Below are positions 43,219 through 51,652 of a stretch of 64,000 bases of DNA, piece after piece (the first letter of the stretch is position 1; each line of letters starts with the position of its first letter). Where the stretch lies: the NCBI RefSeq assembly GCF_002002735.1, contig NZ_MUNY01000042.1, positions 248,001 through 312,000 on the forward strand, written 5' to 3'. The notes below the pieces were generated by a model. That model made no database searches. It was given only the letters and a program-made list of their open reading frames with translations, and had not been told where the DNA came from. A program made the translations under genes and the position numbers. This stretch comes from Algoriphagus sp. A40 (GTDB taxonomy: Bacteria > Bacteroidota > Bacteroidia > Cytophagales > Cyclobacteriaceae).

Positions 43219-43647
43219 TTAATAAGTTAATAGGTTTTCTTTCGATTTTATTTTTGAAACATCCAACCGCACAACGCTTTGAATGAAGGGGTTTTTTGAG
43301 AGGTGATCCACAAATGTAGTAATACTGAGTTGTTGTGTTTGGTCTTGCACTAAAAGAAAGTAGTCCAAATTTCGCAATTCCGGGATCAAATATGCCAATT
43401 GCTGAGAAGTATTGAGTGCTTTATTTTTCAAAAGTTGGATATATCCATGGGGTAAAGGAAGGAAAAACTGGGAAATTTCCAGCCTAAGTGAGGAGAGAAA
43501 TTCGATTTGGATATCCTCCGATCGGACCAATTCCAAGTCTAAGTCCCTATTGATCAACCAAGCCATTTTATAGTCTTTAACAGGCGAAACAAGCCCTATA
43601 AGCTCAAAATCAAATGTAGGTTCTATAAATAATTTGGTCTTCTTCAT
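43219..43647 (-). CDS. IPExxxVDY-family protein
   Basis: 142 residues, no signal peptide or membrane segment. The name-giving motif is seen as IPELRNLDYFLLV (Leu in place of the Val). The family is confined to Bacteroidota and, as I remember, usually sits between rnc and pyk; its function is unknown. Here it starts the pyk operon (7-nt gap) but is divergent from acpP-fabF-rnc rather than following it. The IPE segment and the preceding LLKNKALNTSQQLAYL are probably the conserved core. Confidence 0.85.
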   Translation of the reverse strand: MKKTKLFIEPTFDFELIGLVSPVKDYKMAWLINRDLDLELVRSEDIQIEFLSSLRLEISQFFLPLPHGYIQLLKNKALNTSQQLAYLIPELRNLDYFLLVQDQTQQLSITTFVDHLSKNPFIQSVVRLDVSKIKSKENLLTY

Positions 43648-43737
43648 GAAGGAAGAATGGGGATGGCAACAAAGTTAGAAATTAAAATTGAGCAGGACGA
43701 ACGGACAATTTGCATAAAAATTTACTTCGGTCATTTC

Positions 43738-43765
43738 TTTGCCAATTAGGTTTTAAATATATTTC
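43738..43765 (+). promoter_or_regulatory. Candidate promoter of acpP-fabF
   Basis: TTTG at 43738-43741, a 16-nt spacer, then TATATTTC at 43758-43765, seven of eight matches to TAnnTTTG. The ATG of acpP follows 34 nt later. It lies in the 152-bp spacer shared with the divergent IPExxxVDY-pyk operon, so that spacer should hold promoters for both. Confidence 0.45.
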
Positions 43766-43799
43766 TTTGCGGAGTGTTATTAACTAAACTGATCACAAA

Positions 43800-44036
43800 A
43801 TGTCTGAAATTGCACAAAAAGTAAAGGCCATCATTGTTGACAAACTGGGCGTAGAAGAGTCTGAAGTGACTATGGAAGCAAGCTTCACCAATGACCTTGG
43901 TGCTGACTCTCTGGACACTGTGGAATTGATTATGGAATTCGAAAAAGAATTCAACATCTCTATTCCAGACGACCAGGCCGAGCAAATCGGTACTGTTGGC
44001 CAGGCTATCACATACCTTGAGGCAAACGTAAAATAA
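43800..44036 (+). CDS. acpP: Acyl carrier protein
   Basis: 78 residues, acidic, all-helical. The 4'-phosphopantetheine attachment site is Ser37 in [10 protein letters not shown]. It carries growing acyl chains in type II fatty-acid synthesis and donates acyl groups to lipid A and phospholipid synthesis. fabF follows 19 nt downstream, the usual order. Confidence 0.98.
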   Translation: MSEIAQKVKAIIVDKLGVEESEVTMEASFTNDLGADSLDTVELIMEFEKEFNISIPDDQAEQIGTVGQAITYLEANVK

Positions 44037-44055
44037 GAACTACTAAATTCATTGT

Positions 44056-45306
44056 ATGAATTTAAAAAGAGTTGTTGTAACGGGTTTAGGTGCCCTCACA
44101 CCCATAGGAAACACCACAGAAGAATTCTGGAAGGGGTTGATTAATGGTGTGAGTGGCGCTGCGCCTATCACCCGCTTCGACGCTTCACTTTTCAAGACCC
44201 AATTTGCCTGCGAAGTCAAAAATCTCGACCTCGACCAATTTATTGAAAGGAAAGAGGCAAGAAAAATGGATGCATTCACCCAATATGCAATGATCACAGC
44301 CGATGAGGCCATCATTGACTCAGGGTTGGATCTTGAATCCATTGATAAATCCAGGGCAGGTGTCATCTGGGGATCCGGGATCGGAGGACTTAGAACCTTT
44401 CAGGAAGAAGTTACCGATTTTGCAAAAGGTGACGGTACCCCTCGCTTCAATCCATTCTTTATTCCTAAAATGATCGCGGATATTTCCGCAGGATTTATTT
44501 CCATCAAATACGGATTCAGAGGACCAAACTTTGTCACTGTTTCTGCCTGTGCATCTGCTACAAATGCATTGATAGATGCATTCAATTACATACGTCTTGG
44601 CAAAGCTGATGTCTTTATCAGCGGTGGTTCCGAAGCAGCGGTTTCTGAAGCTGGCATTGGAGGCTTCAACGCAATGAAGGCACTTTCTCAGCGAAATGAT
44701 TCTCCTCAGACAGCTTCCAGACCTTTTGACAAAGAAAGAGACGGTTTTGTATTGGGTGAAGGTGCGGGAGCTTTGATCCTTGAAGAATTGGAGCATGCTA
44801 AAGCAAGAGGTGCCAAAATCTATGCTGAAATCGTAGGTGGTGGTATGACGGCTGATGCTTACCATATAACTGCCCCACATCCAGAGGGATTGGGAGCAAG
44901 CAGTGTGATGAAAATAACACTTGAGGATGCGGGGTTGAAACCTGAGGCAATTGATTATATCAATGTACATGGAACCTCTACGCCACTTGGTGATGTAGGT
45001 GAAACAAAAGCGATTCAAAAAGTATTCGGCGAGCACGCTTATAAGCTCAACATCAGCAGTACCAAGTCAATGACCGGACATTTGTTGGGAGCAGCAGGAG
45101 CTGTGGAAGCTATTGCTTCGATCCTGGCCATCAACAACAGCATTGTACCTCCTACGATCAACCACTTCACAGACGATGAGGCTTTTGATCCGGGACTCAA
45201 TTTGACGTTTAATAAAGCGCAGGCGAGAGAGATCAATTATGCGCTTAGCAATACCTTTGGATTTGGTGGGCACAATTGCTCTGTCATTTTCAAAAAATAT
45301 AACTGA
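44056..45306 (+). CDS. fabF: 3-oxoacyl-ACP synthase II
   Basis: Condenses malonyl-ACP with acyl-ACP in fatty-acid elongation. 416 residues with thiolase fold. Cys-His-His triad: C165 in TVSACASATNA, H305 in NVHGTSTPLGD, H342 in SMTGHLLGAAGAVEA. The C-terminal NTFGFGGHN motif is intact. It is co-transcribed with acpP (19 nt upstream) and rnc (5 nt downstream). Confidence 0.98.
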   Translation: MNLKRVVVTGLGALTPIGNTTEEFWKGLINGVSGAAPITRFDASLFKTQFACEVKNLDLDQFIERKEARKMDAFTQYAMITADEAIIDSGLDLESIDKSRAGVIWGSGIGGLRTFQEEVTDFAKGDGTPRFNPFFIPKMIADISAGFISIKYGFRGPNFVTVSACASATNALIDAFNYIRLGKADVFISGGSEAAVSEAGIGGFNAMKALSQRNDSPQTASRPFDKERDGFVLGEGAGALILEELEHAKARGAKIYAEIVGGGMTADAYHITAPHPEGLGASSVMKITLEDAGLKPEAIDYINVHGTSTPLGDVGETKAIQKVFGEHAYKLNISSTKSMTGHLLGAAGAVEAIASILAINNSIVPPTINHFTDDEAFDPGLNLTFNKAQAREINYALSNTFGFGGHNCSVIFKKYN

Positions 45307-45311
45307 ACAGA

Positions 45312-46052
45312 GTGAAACTCTTCCAGAGACTCGGAATCCACACTCTTTTCTTTAGCTCAAAAGACAGAAGGCTTGCATCCTCGATCAAAATGATCATTGG
45401 GCGCAAGCCTTTAAATTTATCGCTCTATCGACTGGCGCTCACACCTTCCGGTCTTGGAGAAGAAACCTCGAACGGTTTTAGAATTTCAAATGAGCGATTG
45501 GAATTTTTGGGAGATGCAGTACTAGGTTCTGTCATTGCCGAACATTTATTTAAAAAATTCCCCTACCGAGACGAAGGATTTCTGACTGAGACCCGGTCCA
45601 AACTTGTAAACAGGGAAACTCTGAATGAAATTGGAATCAAAATCGGGCTGAAAAACACGCTCGAACAAGTTGTCAGCAGCCGACAGTTTATCGGCAACAA
45701 ATCTCTTTTTGGAGATATCCTAGAGGCATTTGTCGGAGCGGTTTATCTGGACCGGGGGTATGAATTCACTCAAAAACTCATCCTACAACGAATTCTCTTA
45801 CACATGGATTTAGATAGTATGATAAGTACTGTAACCAATTATAAGAGTAAGATTATCGAATGGTCGCAAAAAGAAACCAAGGCTGTTGAATACAAAATCC
45901 TTAAAATCACAGGAAACCAACGATTTAAGGAATTTGTTGTCGAGCTGTGTATCAATGGTGAATCAATAGCCCAAGGAAAAGGCGGCACCAAAAAGAAGGC
46001 TGAACAAGAAGCTTCAAAAAACGCCTGCGAAATCCTTAACATTGCCGTTTAG
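45312..46052 (+). CDS. rnc: Ribonuclease III
   Basis: Cleaves double-stranded RNA in rRNA and mRNA processing. 246 residues. The signature NERLEFLGDAVL at 60-71 carries E64 and D68, and D135 and E138 in GDILEAFVGA complete the Mg site. A dsRNA-binding domain follows (about 175-246; GTKKKAEQEASKNACEIL). The start is GTG 45312, five bases after the fabF stop; no ATG fits ahead of the conserved region, and the N-terminal extension LGIHTLFFSSKDRRL is normal for Bacteroidota. Confidence 0.96.
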   Translation: MKLFQRLGIHTLFFSSKDRRLASSIKMIIGRKPLNLSLYRLALTPSGLGEETSNGFRISNERLEFLGDAVLGSVIAEHLFKKFPYRDEGFLTETRSKLVNRETLNEIGIKIGLKNTLEQVVSSRQFIGNKSLFGDILEAFVGAVYLDRGYEFTQKLILQRILLHMDLDSMISTVTNYKSKIIEWSQKETKAVEYKILKITGNQRFKEFVVELCINGESIAQGKGGTKKKAEQEASKNACEILNIAV

Positions 46053-46081
46053 AAGTTAATTTTTGCCAATTCAACCACCCC

Positions 46082-47920
46082 ATGGCTGCCATCAAAATAG
46101 CAGGTGCTACTGTCAATCAAACTCCTCTGGACTGGAAAGGCAATCTGGACAGGATCTTGGTTGCCATTCAACAGGCAAAATCCCAGCAGGTTGAAATTCT
46201 TTGCTTTCCTGAATTGGCGATAACCGGATATGGGTCTGAGGATCTTTTTCTGAGCTATTGGTATCCCAAAAAGGCACTTACCCAGCTGTCCAAGCTGATC
46301 CCCTTTTGCACAGATATTACTGTGGCTGTTGGACTTCCAGTGAGAATTCAGGACAAAGTCTATAATACCGTAGCAGTCATCGAAAATGCCAAACTGAAGG
46401 GTTTTGTAGCCAAACAGTTCATGGCAATTGACGGAGTCCATTACGAATTTCGCTGGTTTACACCTTGGGAAGCTAATCAGGTTATTGATTTTGAGTTTGA
46501 GGGTGAAAAGGTCCCACTTGGTGACTTGACCTTTCATCACAAAGGAATCCATTATGGATTTGAGATCTGCGAGGATGCCTGGCGAGGAAAAAACCGCCCT
46601 GGCTATCGGCTTGCTGACAGAAATGTCGATGTGATCTTCAATCCCAGTGCCTCCCATTTCGCCATGAAAAAGACGATTGAGCGCAAGGAATTGATAGAAT
46701 TCAGCTCCCAAGCCTTTAATTCCTACTATTGCTATGTCAACTTATTGGGCAATGAATCCGGTAGGATGATTTTTGACGGAGAAATCCTTATGGCAAAATC
46801 AGGGCTACTTTTAGCCCGAAATCAGCTCCTCTCATTCCAAGACTATCAGGTTTTTGTGTTTGAATTGGAGGAAAAACTTCAGGAAATTGCCCCCATTCAA
46901 CCCAAGGAATGGGAATTTGTGCAAGCCTCGGCTTTGGCATTATTTGATTACCTGAGAAAAAGCCGAAGCAAAGGATTTGTCCTGTCTCTTTCCGGAGGAG
47001 CTGATTCATCCACCATCGCTGTATTAGTTGCTGAAATGGTGAGAAGGGGAATCGGAGAGTTGGGACTCGAAAGATTTGTGGAAAAATTAGGGATTTCTTT
47101 TTCACCCAAAACAGACAATCCGGAAAAGGAACTGGTCGGCGAGCTCCTGACTACAGCCTACCAAGGAACCAAAAACTCATCCCAGGACACCTTCAATTCT
47201 GCCAAAAATCTGGCAGAAAGTCTTGGAGCAAAATTTTATTCCTGGAATATCGATGAGGAGGTTGGATCCTATACCCAAAAAATCGAAACCGCTATCGGTC
47301 GCAAACTTACCTGGGAACAAGACGACATCACGCTACAAAATATTCAAGCCCGGACCCGGTCTCCGATAATTTGGATGCTCGCCAATATCAACAATGCGCT
47401 TTTGCTCTCCACTTCCAACCGAAGCGAAGGAGATGTCGGCTACGCAACCATGGATGGCGACACCAGTGGCAGCATCTCTCCTATTGCGGCTGTGGACAAG
47501 CATTTCATCCTCCACTGGTTGAAATGGGCGGAGAAAAACCTGGACAGGCCCGGTCTTGCCTCGGTAAACTCCCTTACACCAACTGCCGAATTGCGTCCCT
47601 TGGAAAGAACCCAAACAGACGAAAAAGACCTAATGCCCTATTCGGTAATCGTGGAGATCGAGCGATTGGCGATCCGGGACAAAAGATCCCCGATGGATAT
47701 TTTCTTGGTATTGAAAGAGGAACTAAGTCTCGAAGACGCCGTTTTGAAGGAGTATATCAAAAAATTCTTCCGACTTTGGTCCCGAAACCAATGGAAAAGG
47801 GAGCGATTGGCTCCATCTTTTCACTTGGATGAATTCAACGTCGACCCAAAAACCTGGTATCGCTTCCCGATTTTATCAGGAGGTTTTGCCGAGGAACTAG
47901 ATCAATTAGACCAAATTTAA
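46082..47920 (+). CDS. nadE: Glutamine-dependent NAD+ synthetase
   Basis: Amidates nicotinic acid adenine dinucleotide to NAD+ with glutamine as nitrogen donor. 612 residues. The N-terminal nitrilase-type glutaminase domain has the triad E44 (CFPELAITGY), K111 (VAKQFMAIDG) and C163 (FEICEDAWRG). The C-terminal synthetase has the PP-loop SGGADSS at 304-310, STSNRSEGDVGYATMDGD and SVNSLTPTAELRP. The two-domain form means free ammonia is not required. It lies 29 nt after rnc and 10 nt before lgt, so the acpP-to-lgt run may be one transcript. Confidence 0.97.
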   Translation: MAAIKIAGATVNQTPLDWKGNLDRILVAIQQAKSQQVEILCFPELAITGYGSEDLFLSYWYPKKALTQLSKLIPFCTDITVAVGLPVRIQDKVYNTVAVIENAKLKGFVAKQFMAIDGVHYEFRWFTPWEANQVIDFEFEGEKVPLGDLTFHHKGIHYGFEICEDAWRGKNRPGYRLADRNVDVIFNPSASHFAMKKTIERKELIEFSSQAFNSYYCYVNLLGNESGRMIFDGEILMAKSGLLLARNQLLSFQDYQVFVFELEEKLQEIAPIQPKEWEFVQASALALFDYLRKSRSKGFVLSLSGGADSSTIAVLVAEMVRRGIGELGLERFVEKLGISFSPKTDNPEKELVGELLTTAYQGTKNSSQDTFNSAKNLAESLGAKFYSWNIDEEVGSYTQKIETAIGRKLTWEQDDITLQNIQARTRSPIIWMLANINNALLLSTSNRSEGDVGYATMDGDTSGSISPIAAVDKHFILHWLKWAEKNLDRPGLASVNSLTPTAELRPLERTQTDEKDLMPYSVIVEIERLAIRDKRSPMDIFLVLKEELSLEDAVLKEYIKKFFRLWSRNQWKRERLAPSFHLDEFNVDPKTWYRFPILSGGFAEELDQLDQI

Positions 47921-47930
47921 ACAGCTATTT

Positions 47931-49034
47931 ATGCTTGAATCTTTTCTGAATTATGTGGTATGGGATCCCAATCAGGCAGTTTTTGCCGGATTTGAAAGAC
48001 TGAGATGGTACAGCTTGCTTTTTGCCTTGGGCTTTATCATTTCCCAGCAATTCATGGTTTACTTTTTCAGAAAAGAAGGTCAGGATGAAACTTTGGTTGA
48101 CAAGCTGACCATCTACATGGTTTTGGCAACTATCATAGGAGCGAGATTGGGACATGTACTATTCTACGAGCCCGACAAATACCTCAGCAATCCGATTGAA
48201 ATCCTAAAAGTTTGGGAGGGTGGTCTGGCTTCCCATGGAGCGGCCATTGCTATCCTTTTTGCGCTCTGGATGTATTCCAAAAGGACACCCGGACAAAGCT
48301 ACCTTTGGGTAGTAGACCGGATCGTAATCGTCACAGCAATGACGGGGGCATTGATCCGTTTTGGGAATCTGATGAATTCTGAAATCGGTGGAAAAGACAC
48401 CGGAACTGACAGTGGATTTGTTTTTGCCCGGGATACAGAGGAAATCCTGGAAACCCTGAAAGTCCCATTTGAGTCCATAGAAGCCTATAAACCCGAAGAT
48501 CGCTCAAGTGAAATACAGGGAAATGGAATTGTGCCGGTAAATTTTGACATAAAAATCAGCAAAGGAAATTTCTCGAAAGAGGACCTTTCTTCCATTTTAG
48601 AGCGAGACATTAAATATGCTCTGACACAGTTTAAATCCTCCAAAGAATACCTCGCTGAGTCAGTAGAGAGCCCATTGAATTTTGAAATTCAAGAACAAGC
48701 GGACGGCTATCTCGTGACTGTAAAAACATTTGGCAGGGTCAAATATCCAACCCAAATCTATGAGGCGGTTTCCTATTTTCTGATCTTTTTGATCCTTTTG
48801 GGACTTTGGTCAAAGTACAAATCCCGACTTCCAGAAGGTTTGCTGTTGGGACTTTTCCTGATTAGTGTCTTCGGAATGCGCTTCGTCTGGGAGTTCTTCA
48901 AGGAAGTTCAGGTGGATTTTGAGCAGTCGATGCAATTTAACATGGGGCAAATCCTGAGCATTCCATTGGTAATCATCGGGGTAATCTTAGTGGGTATGTC
49001 TCTGAAAAAAGGATTTAAGCCGGAAAAAATTTAA
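47931..49034 (+). CDS. lgt: Prolipoprotein diacylglyceryl transferase with large insertion
   Basis: Transfers diacylglycerol from phosphatidylglycerol to the lipobox cysteine of lipoproteins, needed here for the many lipoproteins encoded nearby. 367 residues against about 290 in E. coli. Landmarks: [20 protein letters not shown] (the conserved HG), [15 protein letters not shown] (the Lgt signature), and [12 protein letters not shown], corresponding to the HPxQLYE segment but with Tyr in place of His. Between the last two, residues about 165-270 form a soluble insertion that explains the length. It overlaps the convergent yidD by four bases. Confidence 0.95.
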   Translation: MLESFLNYVVWDPNQAVFAGFERLRWYSLLFALGFIISQQFMVYFFRKEGQDETLVDKLTIYMVLATIIGARLGHVLFYEPDKYLSNPIEILKVWEGGLASHGAAIAILFALWMYSKRTPGQSYLWVVDRIVIVTAMTGALIRFGNLMNSEIGGKDTGTDSGFVFARDTEEILETLKVPFESIEAYKPEDRSSEIQGNGIVPVNFDIKISKGNFSKEDLSSILERDIKYALTQFKSSKEYLAESVESPLNFEIQEQADGYLVTVKTFGRVKYPTQIYEAVSYFLIFLILLGLWSKYKSRLPEGLLLGLFLISVFGMRFVWEFFKEVQVDFEQSMQFNMGQILSIPLVIIGVILVGMSLKKGFKPEKI

Positions 49035-49255
49035 GGAACTGGATCATGGCCATGTCCTCCCCAGGGATGACATCGGCCAATCCTTTTGAATCCCAACACG
49101 CCTCCTTTCAGAACCCCATGCTTCAAAATCGCCTCTTTCATGTACTGACTGCATGTGGGGGTAAACCGGCAACTTGCCGGAAAAAGCGGAGAAATTACAT
49201 ATTGGTAGACCAAAACAGGAAATATGGCTATCTTTCTCAAGCGGGTTTTAAACAT
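49031..49255 (-). CDS. yidD: Membrane protein insertion efficiency factor YidD
   Basis: 74 residues. N-terminal amphipathic helix ([17 protein letters not shown]), then [22 protein letters not shown] with the conserved cysteines and [17 protein letters not shown], all diagnostic. YidD assists YidC in membrane-protein insertion. It is transcribed against lgt (4-nt overlap at the 3' ends) and lies away from rnpA-yidC. The longer annotation of the next plus-strand gene would overlap its start. Confidence 0.97.
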   Translation of the reverse strand: MFKTRLRKIAIFPVLVYQYVISPLFPASCRFTPTCSQYMKEAILKHGVLKGGVLGFKRIGRCHPWGGHGHDPVP

Positions 49256-49277
49256 TTGTTATACCTTTTGGTTCGGC

Positions 49278-50762
49278 ATGCTGTGTTTCAACCAAATTAA
49301 CTCAATTAGAATTCCATTGATTTTACTTTTCAGAAACATATTCAGCTTGACTTTTTTTTGCCTATTGGTGTGTCTAGGTGAGGTCAAGGCTCAGGATACA
49401 ACACTGGAACCTGTCAATCCCCCTACTCCAGACAGTGTCAAGGTAAATAACATCTTCATCATCGGGAATGAAAAAACCCAAAAATCCATCATCCTCAGGG
49501 AATTGGATTTTACAACGGGGTTTTATTACGATTGGGAAACATTCATGGGAATCCTCAAAGCGGATCAGATAAAAATCTATAATCTGAGGCTTTTTACTGA
49601 AGTTGAGGTCACTCCTCTTTTTACCGGAGATGATGAAGTGGAAATTCTGATTTCCGTCAAAGAGCGCTGGTATGTCCTACCATCTGTAATATTTCAGCTT
49701 GCAGACCGGAATTTTTCCGAGTGGTGGACCAATCAGGGCAGAGACTGGTCGCGCGTCAATTATGGACTAAAGATTAACCACGGGAATGTCGGTGGCAGGA
49801 ATGAAAAACTCCGTTTTTCAGGCCAATTGGGATTTACCAAAGGACTGGACATTCTTTATTCCAAACCTTACATCGATAAAAAACAAAACCATGGATTGGC
49901 GATCCAGCTGACCTATGCTGATCAAAAAACCATTGCGATTAAGTCAGTGGACAACAGGCAAGTTTTTTACACCAATGAAACTGAGGATGTCCTGCGGAAA
50001 AATTTTTCCACTGCACTGAGGTATACCTATAGGAGAACTTTCTACAACTATCATTTTCTCACTCTCGGCTTCAACAAAACCTGGGTAAGTCCGGATGTAC
50101 TTATAGAAAACCCGGACTATTTCCAGCACGAGGGCAACAACCTTCGGTATGCCTATCTGCAGTACTCTTTTCGCCATGACAGGCGTGATAATGTAGCCTA
50201 TGCCACGCAGGGGGAATTGCTCCAGCTGACTGCTACCAAGTATGGAATTATCTACACAGATGAACTTGATGAGGTAGAAGTCAATATCGTGGCCAATAAA
50301 TATTTCCCAATCGGTGAAAAATTCCACTTTGCCACCGGCTTAACTGGTGTTTGGTTTTTAAGCCCGCAACAACCTTACACGCTAGTCAGGGGAATTGGAT
50401 ATGCTCCGAATTTCATCCGTGGCTATGAACTGAATGTCATTGAAGGTCAGCAGTTGTACGTTCATAAAAACAGCTTTAGGTATAAATTCCTCGATCTGTC
50501 TTTTGACATTTCCAGATTAATCCCAATGGACCAGTTTAACACTGTTCCATTTAAAATGTACCTGAGCGGAAATTTCGACCATGGAACGGTGACGGATCGA
50601 AACCAACTTCCTGAAAATGCCCGACTCACCAACAAATACCTTTTTGGCTACGGTGGAGGGATAGATATCGTAGGAATTTATGATTTGGTCCTGCGATTTG
50701 AATATTCTATCAACAACCAAGGCGAAGGAAATCTCTTCTTCAATTTCAGAGCTCCCTTCTGA
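49278..50762 (+). CDS. Omp85/BamA-like outer-membrane barrel with POTRA domain
   Basis: About 494 residues: signal peptide (IPLILLFRNIFSLTFFCLLVCLGEVKAQ), one POTRA-like domain (about residues 45-130, VNNIFIIGNEKTQKSIILREL, IKIYNLRLFTEVEVTPLF, VEILISVKERWYVLP), then a C-terminal barrel (surface antigen D15 type) with YRRTFYNYHFLTLGF, YSFRHDRRDNVAYATQGEL, GIGYAPNFIRGYELN and a terminal Phe. It is shorter than BamA (which has five POTRA domains), so a TamA-like or specialised export role is likely. I chose ATG 49278; an earlier ATG at 49224 lies inside yidD. The neighbours do not define its client. Confidence 0.9.
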   Translation: MLCFNQINSIRIPLILLFRNIFSLTFFCLLVCLGEVKAQDTTLEPVNPPTPDSVKVNNIFIIGNEKTQKSIILRELDFTTGFYYDWETFMGILKADQIKIYNLRLFTEVEVTPLFTGDDEVEILISVKERWYVLPSVIFQLADRNFSEWWTNQGRDWSRVNYGLKINHGNVGGRNEKLRFSGQLGFTKGLDILYSKPYIDKKQNHGLAIQLTYADQKTIAIKSVDNRQVFYTNETEDVLRKNFSTALRYTYRRTFYNYHFLTLGFNKTWVSPDVLIENPDYFQHEGNNLRYAYLQYSFRHDRRDNVAYATQGELLQLTATKYGIIYTDELDEVEVNIVANKYFPIGEKFHFATGLTGVWFLSPQQPYTLVRGIGYAPNFIRGYELNVIEGQQLYVHKNSFRYKFLDLSFDISRLIPMDQFNTVPFKMYLSGNFDHGTVTDRNQLPENARLTNKYLFGYGGGIDIVGIYDLVLRFEYSINNQGEGNLFFNFRAPF

Positions 50763-50830
50763 TTTTAAAAAAGCACTTTACTTAAGTTTAATTTCTACCT
50801 AAATTAGGTTCATATTTTTTTCTGAACCTG

Positions 50831-51652
50831 ATGAAGCAATTTCTTTTTTTATGCTTCTGGATTTGGGCTGTTGGCATATGCAAAGCCCAAACCGACCCAC
50901 TCACACAAGCCCATGGTGCCCGAAGCCAAGGCTTGGGAAACTCACGAGTGTATCTGCCGGATTCCTGGACCTATTTCAATAATATCGGTACATTGGATCG
51001 AATGGAAGAAACCGAAATTTCAGCCGGCTTTGATTCCAGGTTTGGGCTTCAGGAATTGAGTACGGTAGATTTGGCGCTGGGCTGGAAAAATGACTTTGGT
51101 ACAATCGGTTTGGGTATTTCAAGGTTTGGAGGAAAGCTCTTCAACCAACAATTGATCGGATTGGGCTTTTCCAATACCCTTGGAATTGTAAGTCTTGGTG
51201 CGAAAATCGATTGGTTTCAAACCCAAATCGAAGGGTTTGGGACCGGAAATGCAATGGTTTTCTCCTTGGGTGGAGTTGCCGAATTAGGACCTGATTTTTT
51301 TCTGGGAGCAAATTTTTCAAATCTAAATCGGGCAAAACTCAGCCAAAACAGTGAACAGCGACTTCCTACGGCCATTCAAATGGGGATTGCCTATTTGCCT
51401 GGAGAATCCCTGAAAATTCTTGCTGAGATTGAGAAAGACATCGAACTGGATCCTGTTTTCAAGGCCGGAATTGAATATCAGCTCAGGGAAGGGGTATTTC
51501 TTCGTACTGGAATCAGCAGTAATCCCAGTCGGCTCAGCTTTGGTTTGGGACTGAGAAAAGAACAATTCGGCTTTGACTATGCTTATGGGCAAAACACCAA
51601 TCTGGGCCGTACCCATCATCTGAGTTTGGTTTTGAAACTGGAGAAGAAATGA
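50831..51652 (+). CDS. PorV/PorQ-like outer-membrane beta-barrel protein
   Basis: 273 residues. Signal peptide (FLCFWIWAVGICKAQ), then AHGARSQGLGNSRVYLPDSW, the opening typical of the PorV/PorQ and FadL-related barrels, followed by amphipathic strands (IGLGISRFGGKLFNQQLIGL, GIVSLGAKIDWFQTQIEGF, LSFGLGLRKEQFGFDYAYGQ). PorV-type proteins can serve T9SS secretion as substrate shuttles, but the present one is short, and its role is unknown. Its stop overlaps the next start (ATGA), which links it to the HhH-barrel gene. Confidence 0.82.
   Translation: MKQFLFLCFWIWAVGICKAQTDPLTQAHGARSQGLGNSRVYLPDSWTYFNNIGTLDRMEETEISAGFDSRFGLQELSTVDLALGWKNDFGTIGLGISRFGGKLFNQQLIGLGFSNTLGIVSLGAKIDWFQTQIEGFGTGNAMVFSLGGVAELGPDFFLGANFSNLNRAKLSQNSEQRLPTAIQMGIAYLPGESLKILAEIEKDIELDPVFKAGIEYQLREGVFLRTGISSNPSRLSFGLGLRKEQFGFDYAYGQNTNLGRTHHLSLVLKLEKK

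Noticed and set aside
44320..45036. Minus-strand open frame of 238 codons
   Set aside because: Fully antisense to fabF, which has all its catalytic motifs; Cys/Ser/Phe-rich shadow composition.
46049..46711. Minus-strand open frame of 220 codons
   Set aside because: Antisense to nadE; no recognisable domain.
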